Assembly (NCBI RefSeq): GCF_003614945.1
Contig: NZ_QYCZ01000001.1
Span: 1,320,001 to 1,384,000, forward strand
Length of the DNA: 64,000 nucleotides
Direction: 5' to 3'
From: Bergeyella cardium
Lineage (GTDB): Bacteria; Bacteroidota; Bacteroidia; Flavobacteriales; Weeksellaceae
Shown one piece after another: positions 35,690 through 47,013 of the stretch. Within the stretch, counting starts at the first letter, position 1; every line of letters begins with the position of its first letter. Position numbers and translations under genes: made by a program. Under the pieces are notes generated by a model. It worked only from the letters and a program-made list of their open reading frames with translations, had not been told where the DNA came from and made no database searches.

Positions 35690-36898
35690 CTATCGCTTGA
35701 AACTATGCCTTACGAGAAGGATACCGATGATAAAAAGGAGAAAAGCAAGGAAAAATGGTGCTCCTGGGAAAACAAATGGTGCATTTTCGTGGGTGAAATA
35801 ATAGAAGAGGTTGGTCATTAAGGGTGGACCAATGATAGAGGTGGCGCTCATCAGCGATGTGAGGGCTCCTTGGAGTGCACCCTGCTCATCGGAAGGTACA
35901 TTTTTCGTAATTCGGGACTGCAATGACGGCCCGCTAACCCCACCCAAGCAGTAAGGAATAAGAAAGGCAAACATCATCCATCCCTGAGAGGCAAAAGAGA
36001 AGAGGAGCATACCTATGGCATACATCATTAGCCCGTAGAGAATATTGTTTCGCTCACCAATCCGCCTTGTACTCCATCTGATAAGCACCCCCTGCACCAA
36101 ACCAACCAGCAGCCCGATGAAACCGAGCGAAAGCCCGACCATTTTCTCCGTCCATCCGAATTGATACATCACGAAATAGCTCCAATTGCTCTGCACAGCG
36201 TGGAGGGCGATTTGTATAAGGATTAGAGCAACAACAAGCCGAGAAAGCGTAGGATATTTGGTGAGAAAATGCAACGAACCGACAGGATTAGCTCTCTTCC
36301 ACTCGAATGGGCGGCGTTTTTCTTTCGGAAGACTTTCAGGGAGCACGAAATACCCATAAAGGAAGTTTAAAAAGCATAAAACGGCAGCAGCATAGAACGG
36401 CACCCGCGAGCCATACGCCCCGAGCAAACCTCCGAGCACGGGACCAATGATAAAGCCCAAACCAAATGCCGCACCTATCATCCCAAAATTCTTCGGCCTA
36501 TTTTCATCATTAGAAATATCAGCGATATAAGCGCTGGCAGTGGTAATACTCGCCCCCGTAACCCCTGCGATAATCCGCCCAATGAAGAGCCACCAGATAT
36601 TGAGCGAGAGGGCAAGGAAGATATAATCTACCGCAAAGCCAAAAAGCGAAAGCAAGATAATCGGTCGCCTACCATATTTGTCACTGAGATTCCCCACAAT
36701 AGGCGAGAAAACAAACTGTACAAAAGCATAAGCAAAACTAAGCCATCCGCCATATTTAGCGGCTTGGCTTATATCGCCATTGATGAGTTCTTCTATTAAT
36801 TTTGGTACTACGGGGATGATGATGCCCCAGCCTGTAATATCAATTAGCAGCGTGATGAAAATAAAGCCCATCGCTGCATTTTTCTGTGTGTTTTTCAT
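35690..36898 (-). CDS. TetA-like MFS efflux transporter
   Basis: 402 aa, twelve membrane helices. Motif A in loop 2-3 reads GNLSDKYGRRPIILLSL; helix 5 region GLGFIIGPVLGGLLGAYG carries the antiporter motif. Overall resembles the TCR/Tet drug:H+ antiporters (DHA1). Chromosomal members in this lineage are not all tetracycline pumps, so substrate is unproven. Two short perfect hairpins (CAGCT/AGCTG at about 35657 and CACCT/AGGTG at about 35673) lie just past the stop. Confidence 0.85.
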   Translation of the reverse strand: MKNTQKNAAMGFIFITLLIDITGWGIIIPVVPKLIEELINGDISQAAKYGGWLSFAYAFVQFVFSPIVGNLSDKYGRRPIILLSLFGFAVDYIFLALSLNIWWLFIGRIIAGVTGASITTASAYIADISNDENRPKNFGMIGAAFGLGFIIGPVLGGLLGAYGSRVPFYAAAVLCFLNFLYGYFVLPESLPKEKRRPFEWKRANPVGSLHFLTKYPTLSRLVVALILIQIALHAVQSNWSYFVMYQFGWTEKMVGLSLGFIGLLVGLVQGVLIRWSTRRIGERNNILYGLMMYAIGMLLFSFASQGWMMFAFLIPYCLGGVSGPSLQSRITKNVPSDEQGALQGALTSLMSATSIIGPPLMTNLFYYFTHENAPFVFPGAPFFLAFLLFIIGILLVRHSFKR

Positions 36899-36909
36899 AA
36901 AAATTGGGG

Positions 36910-36917
36910 CAAAGATA
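36910..36917 (-). promoter_or_regulatory. -7 box TATCTTTG for the MFS gene
   Basis: Minus-strand TAnnTTTG match, 11 nt upstream of ATG 36898. Confidence 0.5.
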
Positions 36918-36952
36918 ATCGTTTTCCCCTTATCTTTTTTTACTGAAAACTC

Positions 36953-36960
36953 TATTTTTG
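36953..36960 (+). promoter_or_regulatory. -7 box TATTTTTG for the DUF4286 gene
   Basis: TAnnTTTG match, 21 nt before ATG 36982. It overlaps the TTG at 36958 and so rules that TTG out as a start. Confidence 0.5.
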
Positions 36961-36981
36961 CACGAGAACAAATACGAATTT

Positions 36982-37296
36982 ATGAGCATACTTAGCCTTA
37001 CCTTCCACTGCCCAGAAGCTGTAATTAAAAACTGGGAAAAATACTTTAATCAGCAACTTCTCCAGTCTATTCAAGGGTTTAAAAGCGTTCATCAACATAT
37101 CTTCTCCGAAATATATTCTGAAATGATAAACGAAGGCAAAAACTATAACCTCCTCTTATTCTTCAATACTTCTTCCGACAGGGATGATTTCCTAAACTCT
37201 GAGCTCTTGCACCTAAAAGATACAATAGAGACTAGTTTCTCAGGAGAAGTAATGACTTTCGCTACCCTGCTAAATGCAATAAGTAGCAGTCTTTAA
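36982..37296 (+). CDS. DUF4286 family protein
   Basis: 104 aa from ATG 36982 (MSILSLTFHCPEAVIKNWEK). Pattern FSEIYSEMINEGKNYNLLLFF...DDFLNSELLHLKDTIETSFSGEVMTF matches DUF4286, a small ferredoxin-like-fold family common in Bacteroidota with no known function. Divergent from the MFS gene. Confidence 0.75.
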   Translation: MSILSLTFHCPEAVIKNWEKYFNQQLLQSIQGFKSVHQHIFSEIYSEMINEGKNYNLLLFFNTSSDRDDFLNSELLHLKDTIETSFSGEVMTFATLLNAISSSL

Positions 37297-37347
37297 GTAA
37301 TAAGCAAAAGTTGTTAGGTGATTATTTATAGGTAAGTGCTCCCTACG

Positions 37348-39357
<2,010 letters not shown>

Positions 39358-39372
39358 CTATAATTTTGCAAG

Positions 39373-39380
39373 CAAATGTA
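39373..39380 (-). promoter_or_regulatory. -7 box TACATTTG for ligA
   Basis: Minus-strand TAnnTTTG match, 24 nt upstream of ATG 39348; a TTTG lies 17 nt further upstream. Confidence 0.5.
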
Positions 39381-39413
39381 CAAAAACAAGGAGAAAACAA
39401 AGATGAAGAACCC

Positions 39414-39421
39414 TATATTTG
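39414..39421 (+). promoter_or_regulatory. -7 box TATATTTG for the DUF3810 gene
   Basis: TAnnTTTG match 15 nt before ATG 39437; the upstream TTG at 39419 lies inside the box, so it is not the start. Confidence 0.55.
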
Positions 39422-39436
39422 CGCAAAAGTAAAGAG

Positions 39437-40480
39437 ATGCCAATACATAAAAAAAGGTTTTGGAGCATAGCTCTATTAGTGCAGATTGCATTGTTTTACA
39501 CATTGTCTAAAATCGGTTCTGCTATATACTTTTTTGAACTCCTTTTTGAAGTTCAGAAAGAAATACACACCAAAATATTTTCATTATTCCCTTTCTCATT
39601 TGGAGATACAGCCTACATCTTATTAGGAATTTATATTTTAATACTGATGAGCGGTTTATCAAAGCCTAAGAAGAGGAAGAAATCATTATTAAAACTTCTC
39701 ATTACCTTAAATATTTTCTATTTTATCTACCAAATATTCTGGGGTATGCTTTACTTTCAAGAACCGATAATCAATAAACTCCCAGAAAAACAAATCACAA
39801 CCGAAGAGCTGAAACAACTTAGCTTAAAATATCTCGAACTCTGCAAAAAAGAAAGGGAGAGGACAAAAGAGAATGCACAAGGTGTCTTCATTATAGAAGA
39901 TATAAATGCATTAAAATTAGAAATAATAGAGTTGCAAAAGAGTCTCCCCAAGAATCTTATAGATAAGAAAGCGATCCAATCACAGAGTATTAAAAACAGC
40001 CTGTACTCTCCCATAATGAACTATGCGGGTATTCTCGGGTATTATAATCCTTTTAGTGGAGAGGCACAAATCTGCTCTACCCAACCCGATACCTATATCC
40101 CCTTTACCATTGCGCACGAAATGGCTCACCAAAGAGGCTATGCAAGGGAACAGGAAGCACACTTTATCGCATTTCTTACAGGAAAAGAGGCAAAATCAGC
40201 CAGTCTTCGTTACAGCACTTATTATTTTATACTGAAAAGCCTTCTGAAAACACTGTATGATAAACATACTGATTTTGTAGAAAGTGTATTGGAAAGCTAT
40301 TCTCCTGCAATGAAAAGAGATCAGGCGTATGAACTTGAATTTAATGCTAAATATGGAGGAAAAGCTGAGGATCTTTTCCGAAAAGCCAATGATATATTCC
40401 TAAAAACCAATCAGCAGGAAGGTGTCATCACCTATTCTTACTTCCTCGAGCTCTTTATTAGATACGAGTCTGAACAATAA
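39437..40480 (+). CDS. DUF3810 membrane protein with zincin motif
   Basis: 347 aa from ATG 39437. Three hydrophobic segments in the first 110 residues, then a soluble domain with IAHEMAHQRGYAREQEAHFIAF: HEMAH plus a downstream Glu, the zinc-site layout of gluzincin-like peptidases. This is the DUF3810 pattern of Bacteroidota. Probably an inner-membrane metallopeptidase; substrate unknown. Confidence 0.82.
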   Translation: MPIHKKRFWSIALLVQIALFYTLSKIGSAIYFFELLFEVQKEIHTKIFSLFPFSFGDTAYILLGIYILILMSGLSKPKKRKKSLLKLLITLNIFYFIYQIFWGMLYFQEPIINKLPEKQITTEELKQLSLKYLELCKKERERTKENAQGVFIIEDINALKLEIIELQKSLPKNLIDKKAIQSQSIKNSLYSPIMNYAGILGYYNPFSGEAQICSTQPDTYIPFTIAHEMAHQRGYAREQEAHFIAFLTGKEAKSASLRYSTYYFILKSLLKTLYDKHTDFVESVLESYSPAMKRDQAYELEFNAKYGGKAEDLFRKANDIFLKTNQQEGVITYSYFLELFIRYESEQ

Positions 40481-40484
40481 AAAT

Positions 40485-40508
40485 GGCTCATATTTTACAA
40501 TATGAGCC
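40485..40508. terminator. hairpin after the DUF3810 gene
   Basis: Perfect 10-bp stem GGCTCATATT / AATATGAGCC with a TTAC loop, 4 nt past the stop codon. The T run is on the minus-strand side, so it may act in both directions only weakly. Confidence 0.55.
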
Positions 40509-40663
40509 CAAAAACACAAATGATGAAAAAAAAATTATTGCTCCTCAAGAATTACTCTTTCAAGCGGAGCAAAATTACAAAAAAAAACTAATGAAGCAAA
40601 TGTTTATTAGAAAAATACCCACCCCTATAGAATTTTAACAGAATTTAAATAATTTTAAAGATA

Positions 40664-40707
40664 TAAAAAAAAATAAACTCCTTAACCTATTAAAAGTTAA
40701 GGAGTTT
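40664..40707 (-). terminator. terminator of the sucD-OMP operon
   Basis: Perfect 12-bp stem (40675-40686 with 40696-40707); on the minus strand it is followed by TTTATTTTTTTTT. Lies 20 nt after the OMP gene's stop. Confidence 0.85.
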
Positions 40708-40727
40708 ATTATATAGCCTTATTTTTC

Positions 40728-41396
40728 TTAGTCGAAAATATAATTTAGACCAACACTTAAAACCTGTTCGGATTTCTTTTTTTGGATATTAGGGTCTCCC
40801 CCATATTCTGTCATCAAGCCTTTATAAGTGTTAGAAAGTCCCAAATCATATCGTATACTCAGTTCTAACTTCCTTTTATAGCTAAAGCCTACACCTGCTC
40901 CAATAGCAAAGTTAAACCCATTAGCCTTCCCATTCGTATCAGAGGAAGTATGATTAGGGTCATAAATATCCTTCGCTGCATCTGTAACTTTTTGATCAAT
41001 TAAAAAGTTGAATCTTGGACCTATCAATCCAAAAAACTCAGATTCTGCCTCTGAAAAGAAAGCCTTAAAATAAATTGGAATACTAATATAGTTATTAGCA
41101 TAAAGAGCATTATAGCCATGTTTTCCTTTTGCTGCCTTATCTTTACCCGTTTCCCCAGCACCATAATAGACTATTTCTGGCTGAAAGTAAAACTGGTCAT
41201 TTTTATCAATAGGAATTAAGGCCAAAGCTCCTGCTTGGAAAGTATATCTTGGCCCAGAAGGATTATGAGCATTCTTCACTCTTGAATAATTCATTCCTCC
41301 GATAACACCAAATCTCGTACTGCTAAAGTCTATCTGAGCAGAAAGAGATAAAGATGTAGCAATCCCAAGAACTAAACTAAAAAAAACTTTTTTCAT
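40728..41396 (-). CDS. PorT-like outer-membrane beta-barrel protein
   Basis: 222 aa. Signal peptide MKKVFFSLVLGIATSLSLSAQ, then RFGVIGGMNYSRV, FYFQPEIVYYGAGE, YISIPIYFKAF, IGPRFNFLID, GFNFAIGAGVGFSY, LELSIRYDLGLSN and a final LSVGLNYIFD, the strand pattern of PorT-family barrels. It begins 9 nt after sucD, so it is probably read from the same message despite the unrelated function. Confidence 0.82.
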   Translation of the reverse strand: MKKVFFSLVLGIATSLSLSAQIDFSSTRFGVIGGMNYSRVKNAHNPSGPRYTFQAGALALIPIDKNDQFYFQPEIVYYGAGETGKDKAAKGKHGYNALYANNYISIPIYFKAFFSEAESEFFGLIGPRFNFLIDQKVTDAAKDIYDPNHTSSDTNGKANGFNFAIGAGVGFSYKRKLELSIRYDLGLSNTYKGLMTEYGGDPNIQKKKSEQVLSVGLNYIFD

Positions 41397-41405
41397 TCTT
41401 TAATT

Positions 41406-42278
41406 TTATCCTAATACTTTAGCTACAGTAGAGCCTATATCGGCAGGAGAATCCACTACATGAATACCATTCTCTCTCATAATTGCCATTTTAGCCTGTG
41501 CTGTATCTTCTGCTCCACCTACAATAGCACCAGCATGCCCCATTGTTCTACCTTTAGGAGCAGTTTGCCCTGCGATAAAGCCTACTACTGGCTTAGTAGA
41601 GCCACTTGCTTTGTACCATCTTGCTGCTTCAGCTTCTAATGAACCACCAATCTCTCCAATCATTACAACTGCATCGGTTTCTGGGTCATTAATAAATAAT
41701 TCCAAAGCCTCTTTTGTAGTAGTGCCAATAATTGGGTCGCCTCCAATACCAATGGCCGTAGACACACCAAAGCCAGCTCTTACTACCTGGTCAGCAGCTT
41801 CATAAGTAAGAGTTCCAGATTTTGAAACAATACCTATTTTACCTTTTTTGAAAACAAAGCCCGGCATAATACCAATTTTTGCTTCTTCTGATGTAATAAT
41901 ACCTGGGCAGTTAGGACCGATAAGACGGCATTCTTTATCTGCAATATAAGCTTTTACTTTTACCATATCAGCAACTGGAATACCTTCGGTAATACAAACA
42001 ATAACCTTAATTCCCGCTTCTGCTGCTTCCATCACCGCATCAGCTGCAAATGCTGGTGGTACAAAGATAATAGATACATTAGCTCCAGCCTTTTCTACTG
42101 CTTCTGCTACGGTATTAAATACAGGCTTACCAAGATGCTCTGTACCTCCTTTTCCTGGGGTTACACCTCCTACTACATTAGTACCATATTCAATCATCTG
42201 GCTTGCGTGGAAAGTTCCTTCATTTCCTGTAAATCCTTGTACGATTACTCTAGAATCTTTGTTTACTAATACTGACAT
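41406..42278 (-). CDS. sucD: succinate-CoA ligase subunit alpha
   Basis: 290 aa. CoA-binding N domain ([30 protein letters not shown]), ligase domain with phospho-His in [13 protein letters not shown]. Substrate-level phosphorylation step of the TCA cycle. The beta subunit gene is not adjacent, as is common in this group. Confidence 0.96.
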   Translation of the reverse strand: MSVLVNKDSRVIVQGFTGNEGTFHASQMIEYGTNVVGGVTPGKGGTEHLGKPVFNTVAEAVEKAGANVSIIFVPPAFAADAVMEAAEAGIKVIVCITEGIPVADMVKVKAYIADKECRLIGPNCPGIITSEEAKIGIMPGFVFKKGKIGIVSKSGTLTYEAADQVVRAGFGVSTAIGIGGDPIIGTTTKEALELFINDPETDAVVMIGEIGGSLEAEAARWYKASGSTKPVVGFIAGQTAPKGRTMGHAGAIVGGAEDTAQAKMAIMRENGIHVVDSPADIGSTVAKVLG

Positions 42279-42430
42279 TTTATTTATACTTTTATTATAA
42301 TTAAAATTTAGATTTTTTACCTGTTAAAAAATTTTGGTAAATGTAAGAATTTTTACTGAATAAGTCTTATGCTTGAGAAATAATATTTTTAAAGCCCATA
42401 ATTCTGTGATTACAGGCTCTAAAATATACT

Positions 42431-44224
42431 TTAAAGTTCTTGAAGTTCTACCATTCGCTTAAATCTGTCTGACTTATCTATAAGGTCTTTATAGCTTCCA
42501 GAAGCTAATATTTTTCCTTTATCTAATAAATAAATAGTATCTACATTCTTAATTGTGGAAAGTCTGTGAGCTATAATAATCATAGTGAATTTTCCGTGGA
42601 GCATATCGATATTATCTTTAATATACTTTTCCGTTTCTGAATCTAAGGCAGATGTAGCTTCATCCATAATGAGGAGCTCCACATCTTTATAAAGCTCCCT
42701 TGCAATAGATATTCTTTGCTTTTGGCCTCCCGAAACCAATACTCCATTATTTCCTAATGTAGAATCTTCTTTATACTCCAAATTCTCCACAAAGTCTTTC
42801 ATCGATACCATATCCATTACTTTATAAAACTTTTCAAGGGTCTGAGGCGTTTTTTCTGCCCAAAAAGTTACATTATTAAATAAAGTATCATTAAATATTA
42901 CAGGCTCTTGGGTAATATAGCCTATCTTACTCCTATATGAGTTTAAATTAGATGTATAAAGGGATTTATTCTCTACAATTACCTCTCCCCTGTGTGGAAT
43001 TTGAAGTCCGCAGATTACATTTGCCAAAGTAGTTTTACCAGCACCACTTTCTCCAACAAAAGCTATTGATGTTTTAGGAGGAATATTCATATTCAAGCCT
43101 TTTAATACTGGAGTATTTCCAAAAGTAATCTCTAAATCCTTAACTTGTATATCTTCTATCTTATGAATAGGAGTAGAATTTTGAGGTTCTTCATTCTCCT
43201 TAAACTCTTTTATAATGGTATCAATAGATTCAATAGCCGTAGAGTTTCTAACAAAACCTGCCCAAGCTCCCTGTAAATTAACCAGATAGCCTAAAGCCCT
43301 ATAAAACAATAATAAGCTAACCAATATAGAAGCCAAATCCCCATTAAAAATCTTTATCTGAATAATAATAACAAGTGCAATAATCATTATAATCATTGGC
43401 TCACGGGCATTGACCATAATGGCCTCCAATTTTGCTATTCTTAAATTATATTCATCATTATCTATTATATTATCTCTTAAGCGATGATTATACTCTTTTG
43501 AGCTATTGGTTGCTTTCAGATATTTAAAATTATTTATTGCCTGAATCAGTATTTCATTAAAATTATTACCAAGATTAACTATTTTCCTTGAATATTTCCT
43601 AATAAGAGAATTAATATATTTATATATAAAATCAGTGACATAGCCTCCTATAGCAACCATAATGGCAAATTGCCAATTAGAAACCGCAGCTAATGCCAAG
43701 TAAGTAAGCAACATCGTGGCAAACTGGATAGAGTTAAGAAACATAGTCATCGCAGTGATTAGCCTACCCGCCTCTCCAAAAATATGATTCTGAATTCTCC
43801 CAACACTCATTGTAGTAAAGCCTTCATAAGAGAGTTTTTCTAAACTGTCTACAAGAGTAAATCTGAGTTTCCTTGTGGTAAGAACATTCACTTTTGCTAT
43901 ATAAGCAGTCTTTAAATAATTAATAACTCCCTTTGCTGTAAACAAGAAAATCATCAGCAGAAGCATATTAACAACCGTGAAACTTATTCCCAATGATTTT
44001 ATAAAGTCTATAACCAATTGCAACTGACCGAGGGATTCATTCGCATTACTGCTGTCCGTAGCCGCTGAAAGTAGTGGAATAAACATCGTAAGGCCGATAC
44101 CATCTAATATTCCAACAAAAGCGTTCAGTATAATAAAGGAATAGATATGCCAACCAAGTATATTTTTAAAGTACCTGAAATATCCTACTATTGAATGCCT
44201 CTTAAATCCGTCGTTTTTGCTCAT
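42431..44224 (-). CDS. ABC exporter (permease-ATPase fusion)
   Basis: 597 aa from ATG 44224 (MSKNDGFKRHS); a GTG at 44233 would add three residues. Six membrane helices in residues 1-310, then ATPase: Walker A GESGAGKTTLANVI, signature VSGGQKQRISIARE, Walker B LLIMDEATSALDSE, H-loop IIAHRLSTI. MsbA/lipid-polysaccharide exporter type. It follows a UDP-sugar dehydrogenase with no gap, so a role in surface glycan or lipid-linked sugar export is inferred. Confidence 0.85.
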   Translation of the reverse strand: MSKNDGFKRHSIVGYFRYFKNILGWHIYSFIILNAFVGILDGIGLTMFIPLLSAATDSSNANESLGQLQLVIDFIKSLGISFTVVNMLLLMIFLFTAKGVINYLKTAYIAKVNVLTTRKLRFTLVDSLEKLSYEGFTTMSVGRIQNHIFGEAGRLITAMTMFLNSIQFATMLLTYLALAAVSNWQFAIMVAIGGYVTDFIYKYINSLIRKYSRKIVNLGNNFNEILIQAINNFKYLKATNSSKEYNHRLRDNIIDNDEYNLRIAKLEAIMVNAREPMIIMIIALVIIIQIKIFNGDLASILVSLLLFYRALGYLVNLQGAWAGFVRNSTAIESIDTIIKEFKENEEPQNSTPIHKIEDIQVKDLEITFGNTPVLKGLNMNIPPKTSIAFVGESGAGKTTLANVICGLQIPHRGEVIVENKSLYTSNLNSYRSKIGYITQEPVIFNDTLFNNVTFWAEKTPQTLEKFYKVMDMVSMKDFVENLEYKEDSTLGNNGVLVSGGQKQRISIARELYKDVELLIMDEATSALDSETEKYIKDNIDMLHGKFTMIIIAHRLSTIKNVDTIYLLDKGKILASGSYKDLIDKSDRFKRMVELQEL

Positions 44225-44233
44225 TATCGCCAC

Positions 44234-45547
44234 TTATTTATTAATCACTCTCCTACCAATACTCTTATAATAGAACCCTGTGCCTTCTACTTGCTCTAAT
44301 GAGAAAACATTCCTTCCATCAAATATCGCTTTGTTCTTCATTTTTTCTGCCATCAGCTGGAAATTAGGGTTTTTAAACTCCGACCATTCAGTAGCGATGA
44401 GCAATGCGTCGGCATTTTCAAGGGCAGAATACATATCTCCCGCATAGCAGATGCTATCTCCGAGTATTTTTCGCACATTTCCCTCTGCTATTCGGTCATA
44501 CGCGGTTATTTTCGCTCCTTTCCCGAGAAGAATCCTAATATTATCAAGAGAAGAGGCTTCTCTTATGTCATCTGTGTTTGCTTTAAACGCTAAGCCCCAT
44601 AGTGCGATATTTTTACCATTTAGATCACCATTAAAATAGCTTTCAATATCAGAAATAAGGATGGTTTTCTGTGATTTATTAACATTTTCGGTTGCTTCAA
44701 GGAGTTGAAACGAGAAATCCTCTTCCTTACCTGATTTTACGAGGGCTTTCACATCTTTTGGGAAGCAGCTCCCTCCATAGCCAATACCTGGGAACAAAAA
44801 TCTATTACCAATCCTGTCATCACTCCCCATCCCGAGGCGTACTTTATCTACATCCGCGCCTACTTTCTCGCAGAAGTTCGCTATTTCGTTCATAAAAGTG
44901 ATCTTTACAGCGAGGAATGAGTTAGATGCATACTTCGTGAGCTCGGATGACTTCTCATCCATAAAGATTATAGGGATTCCTGTGTTAGTAAAGGGCTGAT
45001 ATATCTTCTCCATAACGATTTTTGCCTTTTCTGAGCTACATCCCACCACTACTCTGGCGGGGTTCATCGAGTCTTTTACAGCAAAACCCTCTCTCAGAAA
45101 CTCAGGGTTGGATACTACATCAAACTCCACCGCCGTTTTAGCAGAAATCACTGCTTTTACCTTGTCGGAAGTGCCTACGGGAACGGTAGATTTGTTCACA
45201 ATGACTTTATAATCGGTTATAATTTCTCCAATCTGCTCCGCCACATCGAGTACATACGAAAGATCGGCAGAACCATCCTCACCTGGAGGAGTTGGAAGCG
45301 CAAGGTAGATAACTTCGCTCTTGTCAACCGCTTCTTTTAAATCGGTTGTGAAAAACAGCCTCTGTGCCTGAATATTTCTTAGGAACATTTCTTCAAGGTT
45401 GGGCTCATAAATCGGAACGATACCCTGCTTCATTCGCTCCACTTTCGCTGAATCTATATCCACGCAATAGACTGAGTTCCCGAGCTCCGCGAGTGTAGTC
45501 CCCGTTACCAGACCTACATACCCTGTACCTACTATTGTAATATTCAT
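44234..45547 (-). CDS. ugd: UDP-glucose 6-dehydrogenase family
   Basis: 437 aa. NAD-binding VGTGYVGLVTGTTLAELG at residue 5, NKSTVPVGTSDKV, NPEFLREGFAV, catalytic Cys in GIGYGGSCFPKDVKAL, C-terminal WGLAFKANTDDIREASS. Oxidises a UDP-hexose to the uronic acid, for capsule or other envelope glycans; UDP-glucose is the usual substrate but UDP-ManNAc or GDP-mannose cannot be excluded. Confidence 0.88.
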   Translation of the reverse strand: MNITIVGTGYVGLVTGTTLAELGNSVYCVDIDSAKVERMKQGIVPIYEPNLEEMFLRNIQAQRLFFTTDLKEAVDKSEVIYLALPTPPGEDGSADLSYVLDVAEQIGEIITDYKVIVNKSTVPVGTSDKVKAVISAKTAVEFDVVSNPEFLREGFAVKDSMNPARVVVGCSSEKAKIVMEKIYQPFTNTGIPIIFMDEKSSELTKYASNSFLAVKITFMNEIANFCEKVGADVDKVRLGMGSDDRIGNRFLFPGIGYGGSCFPKDVKALVKSGKEEDFSFQLLEATENVNKSQKTILISDIESYFNGDLNGKNIALWGLAFKANTDDIREASSLDNIRILLGKGAKITAYDRIAEGNVRKILGDSICYAGDMYSALENADALLIATEWSEFKNPNFQLMAEKMKNKAIFDGRNVFSLEQVEGTGFYYKSIGRRVINK

Positions 45548-45573
45548 TTGAATAAACTTTAAGAATCAAGTTG

Positions 45574-45581
45574 CAAAAATA
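45574..45581 (-). promoter_or_regulatory. -7 box TATTTTTG for ugd
   Basis: Minus-strand TAnnTTTG match, 26 nt upstream of ATG 45547. Confidence 0.45.
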
Positions 45582-45683
45582 ACAATTTTCCAATAAAAGC
45601 CCATTGTATAAGGGTGTTTAGAGACAAGCAGTAGATGGTAAATACATACTGCTAAACACTTACTCTACGGCTAATACCTGTCA

Positions 45684-45707
45684 ATAAAAAAAGAGGCGAT
45701 GCCTCTT
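45684..45707 (-). terminator. terminator of murA
   Basis: AAGAGGC (45691-45697) / GCCTCTT (45701-45707), then a minus-strand T run. The upstream arm includes bases of the murA stop codon (45706-45708). Confidence 0.85.
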
Positions 45708-47013
45708 AAATTCTTTGGATATCTGCGCCGAGGGCTCGTAATCTGCCGTCGATGTTTTCGTAGCCACGGTCTATTTGCTCGATGTTGTGGATGATGGACT
45801 TACCCTCAGCGGACAGAGCGGCGATGAGTAGAGCATTGCCGGCGCGTATGTCGGGAGAAGTCATCGTTGTTCCACGAAGAGGAAACTCGTGGTTGAGCCC
45901 TACAACGGTTGCTCGGTGAGGGTCGCAAAGAATGATTTGCGCCCCCATATCGATGAGTTTATCTACGAAAAATAGGCGAGATTCAAACATTTTTTGGTGG
46001 ATGAGAACGGTTCCTTTCGCTTGCGTAGCAACAACTAAGACGATGGATAGAAGGTCTGGCGTGAAACCAGGCCAAGGAGCATCGGAGACGGTGAGTATGG
46101 AGCCATCAATAAACTTCTGTATCCTGTAATTTTCCTGTGCGGGGATGATGATATCGTCGCCCTGCTGCTCCAATTCGATACCGAGCTTGCGGAAGGTGGA
46201 AGGAATAACGCCCAACTGATTCCAATTGACATCCTTAATGGTAATATTTGATTTCGTCATCGCTGCTAAGCCGATCCAAGAGCCTATTTCCACCATATCG
46301 GGGAGCATTGTGTGGTCGGTACCATGCAAATGGCTTACGCCCTCGATGGTGAGCAGGTTAGACCCGATGCCTGAGATGTTCGCGCCCATTCGGTTGAGCA
46401 TTTTGCAGAGCTGTTGCAGGTAGGGCTCGCAAGCAGCATTGTAAATTCTGGTTTTTCCTTTCGCCAAAACGGCTGCCATTATGATGTTTGCGGTTCCCGT
46501 TACGGAAGCCTCTTCTAATAAGATGAACTTCCCGTGGAGTTCCTTTGCTTTAAGGGTGTAGAAGGCGTTATCTTCGTCGTAGGAGAAGTCTGCACCGAGC
46601 TCTACAAAGCCCTGAAAGTGAGTATCCAGCCTTCGTCTGCCAATTTTATCGCCCCCAGGGGTAGGCATACAGGCTTCTCCGAATCTGGCAAGCATTGGAC
46701 CGAGGAGCATTACGGAGCCTCTGAGGCGAGCGCCGTCTTTCTTGAATTCTGGGGATTTAATGTAGTTAAAATTAACTTCATCTGCCTTAAAAGTATAGTC
46801 CCTGTGGGCATTTTTGGTTACTTTAACGCCGAAATCGCCTAAAATCTCAATTAATCGGTTTACATCATGGATATCTGGGATGTTTTTTATCCTTACTTCC
46901 TCGTCGGTAAGGAGTACGGCGCAGAGAATTTGGAGTGCTTCGTTTTTAGCACCTTGTGGTGTTATTTCCCCATTGAGTTGCTTCCCTCCCCGTATTACAA
47001 AAGTCCCGCTCAT
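45706..47013 (-). CDS. murA: UDP-GlcNAc 1-carboxyvinyltransferase, Cys-to-Asp variant
   Basis: 435 aa, first committed step of peptidoglycan synthesis. N-terminal GGKQLNGEITPQGAKNEALQIL, central LGPMLARFGEACMPTPGGDKIGRRRLDTH. The loop that carries Cys115 in E. coli (PGGC) has Asp122 here (codon 46648-46650, GAT). In other bacteria Asp at this site keeps activity and abolishes covalent modification by fosfomycin, so intrinsic resistance is expected. Its start overlaps the stop of the DUF4290 gene by 4 nt. Confidence 0.95.
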   Translation of the reverse strand: MSGTFVIRGGKQLNGEITPQGAKNEALQILCAVLLTDEEVRIKNIPDIHDVNRLIEILGDFGVKVTKNAHRDYTFKADEVNFNYIKSPEFKKDGARLRGSVMLLGPMLARFGEACMPTPGGDKIGRRRLDTHFQGFVELGADFSYDEDNAFYTLKAKELHGKFILLEEASVTGTANIIMAAVLAKGKTRIYNAACEPYLQQLCKMLNRMGANISGIGSNLLTIEGVSHLHGTDHTMLPDMVEIGSWIGLAAMTKSNITIKDVNWNQLGVIPSTFRKLGIELEQQGDDIIIPAQENYRIQKFIDGSILTVSDAPWPGFTPDLLSIVLVVATQAKGTVLIHQKMFESRLFFVDKLIDMGAQIILCDPHRATVVGLNHEFPLRGTTMTSPDIRAGNALLIAALSAEGKSIIHNIEQIDRGYENIDGRLRALGADIQRI

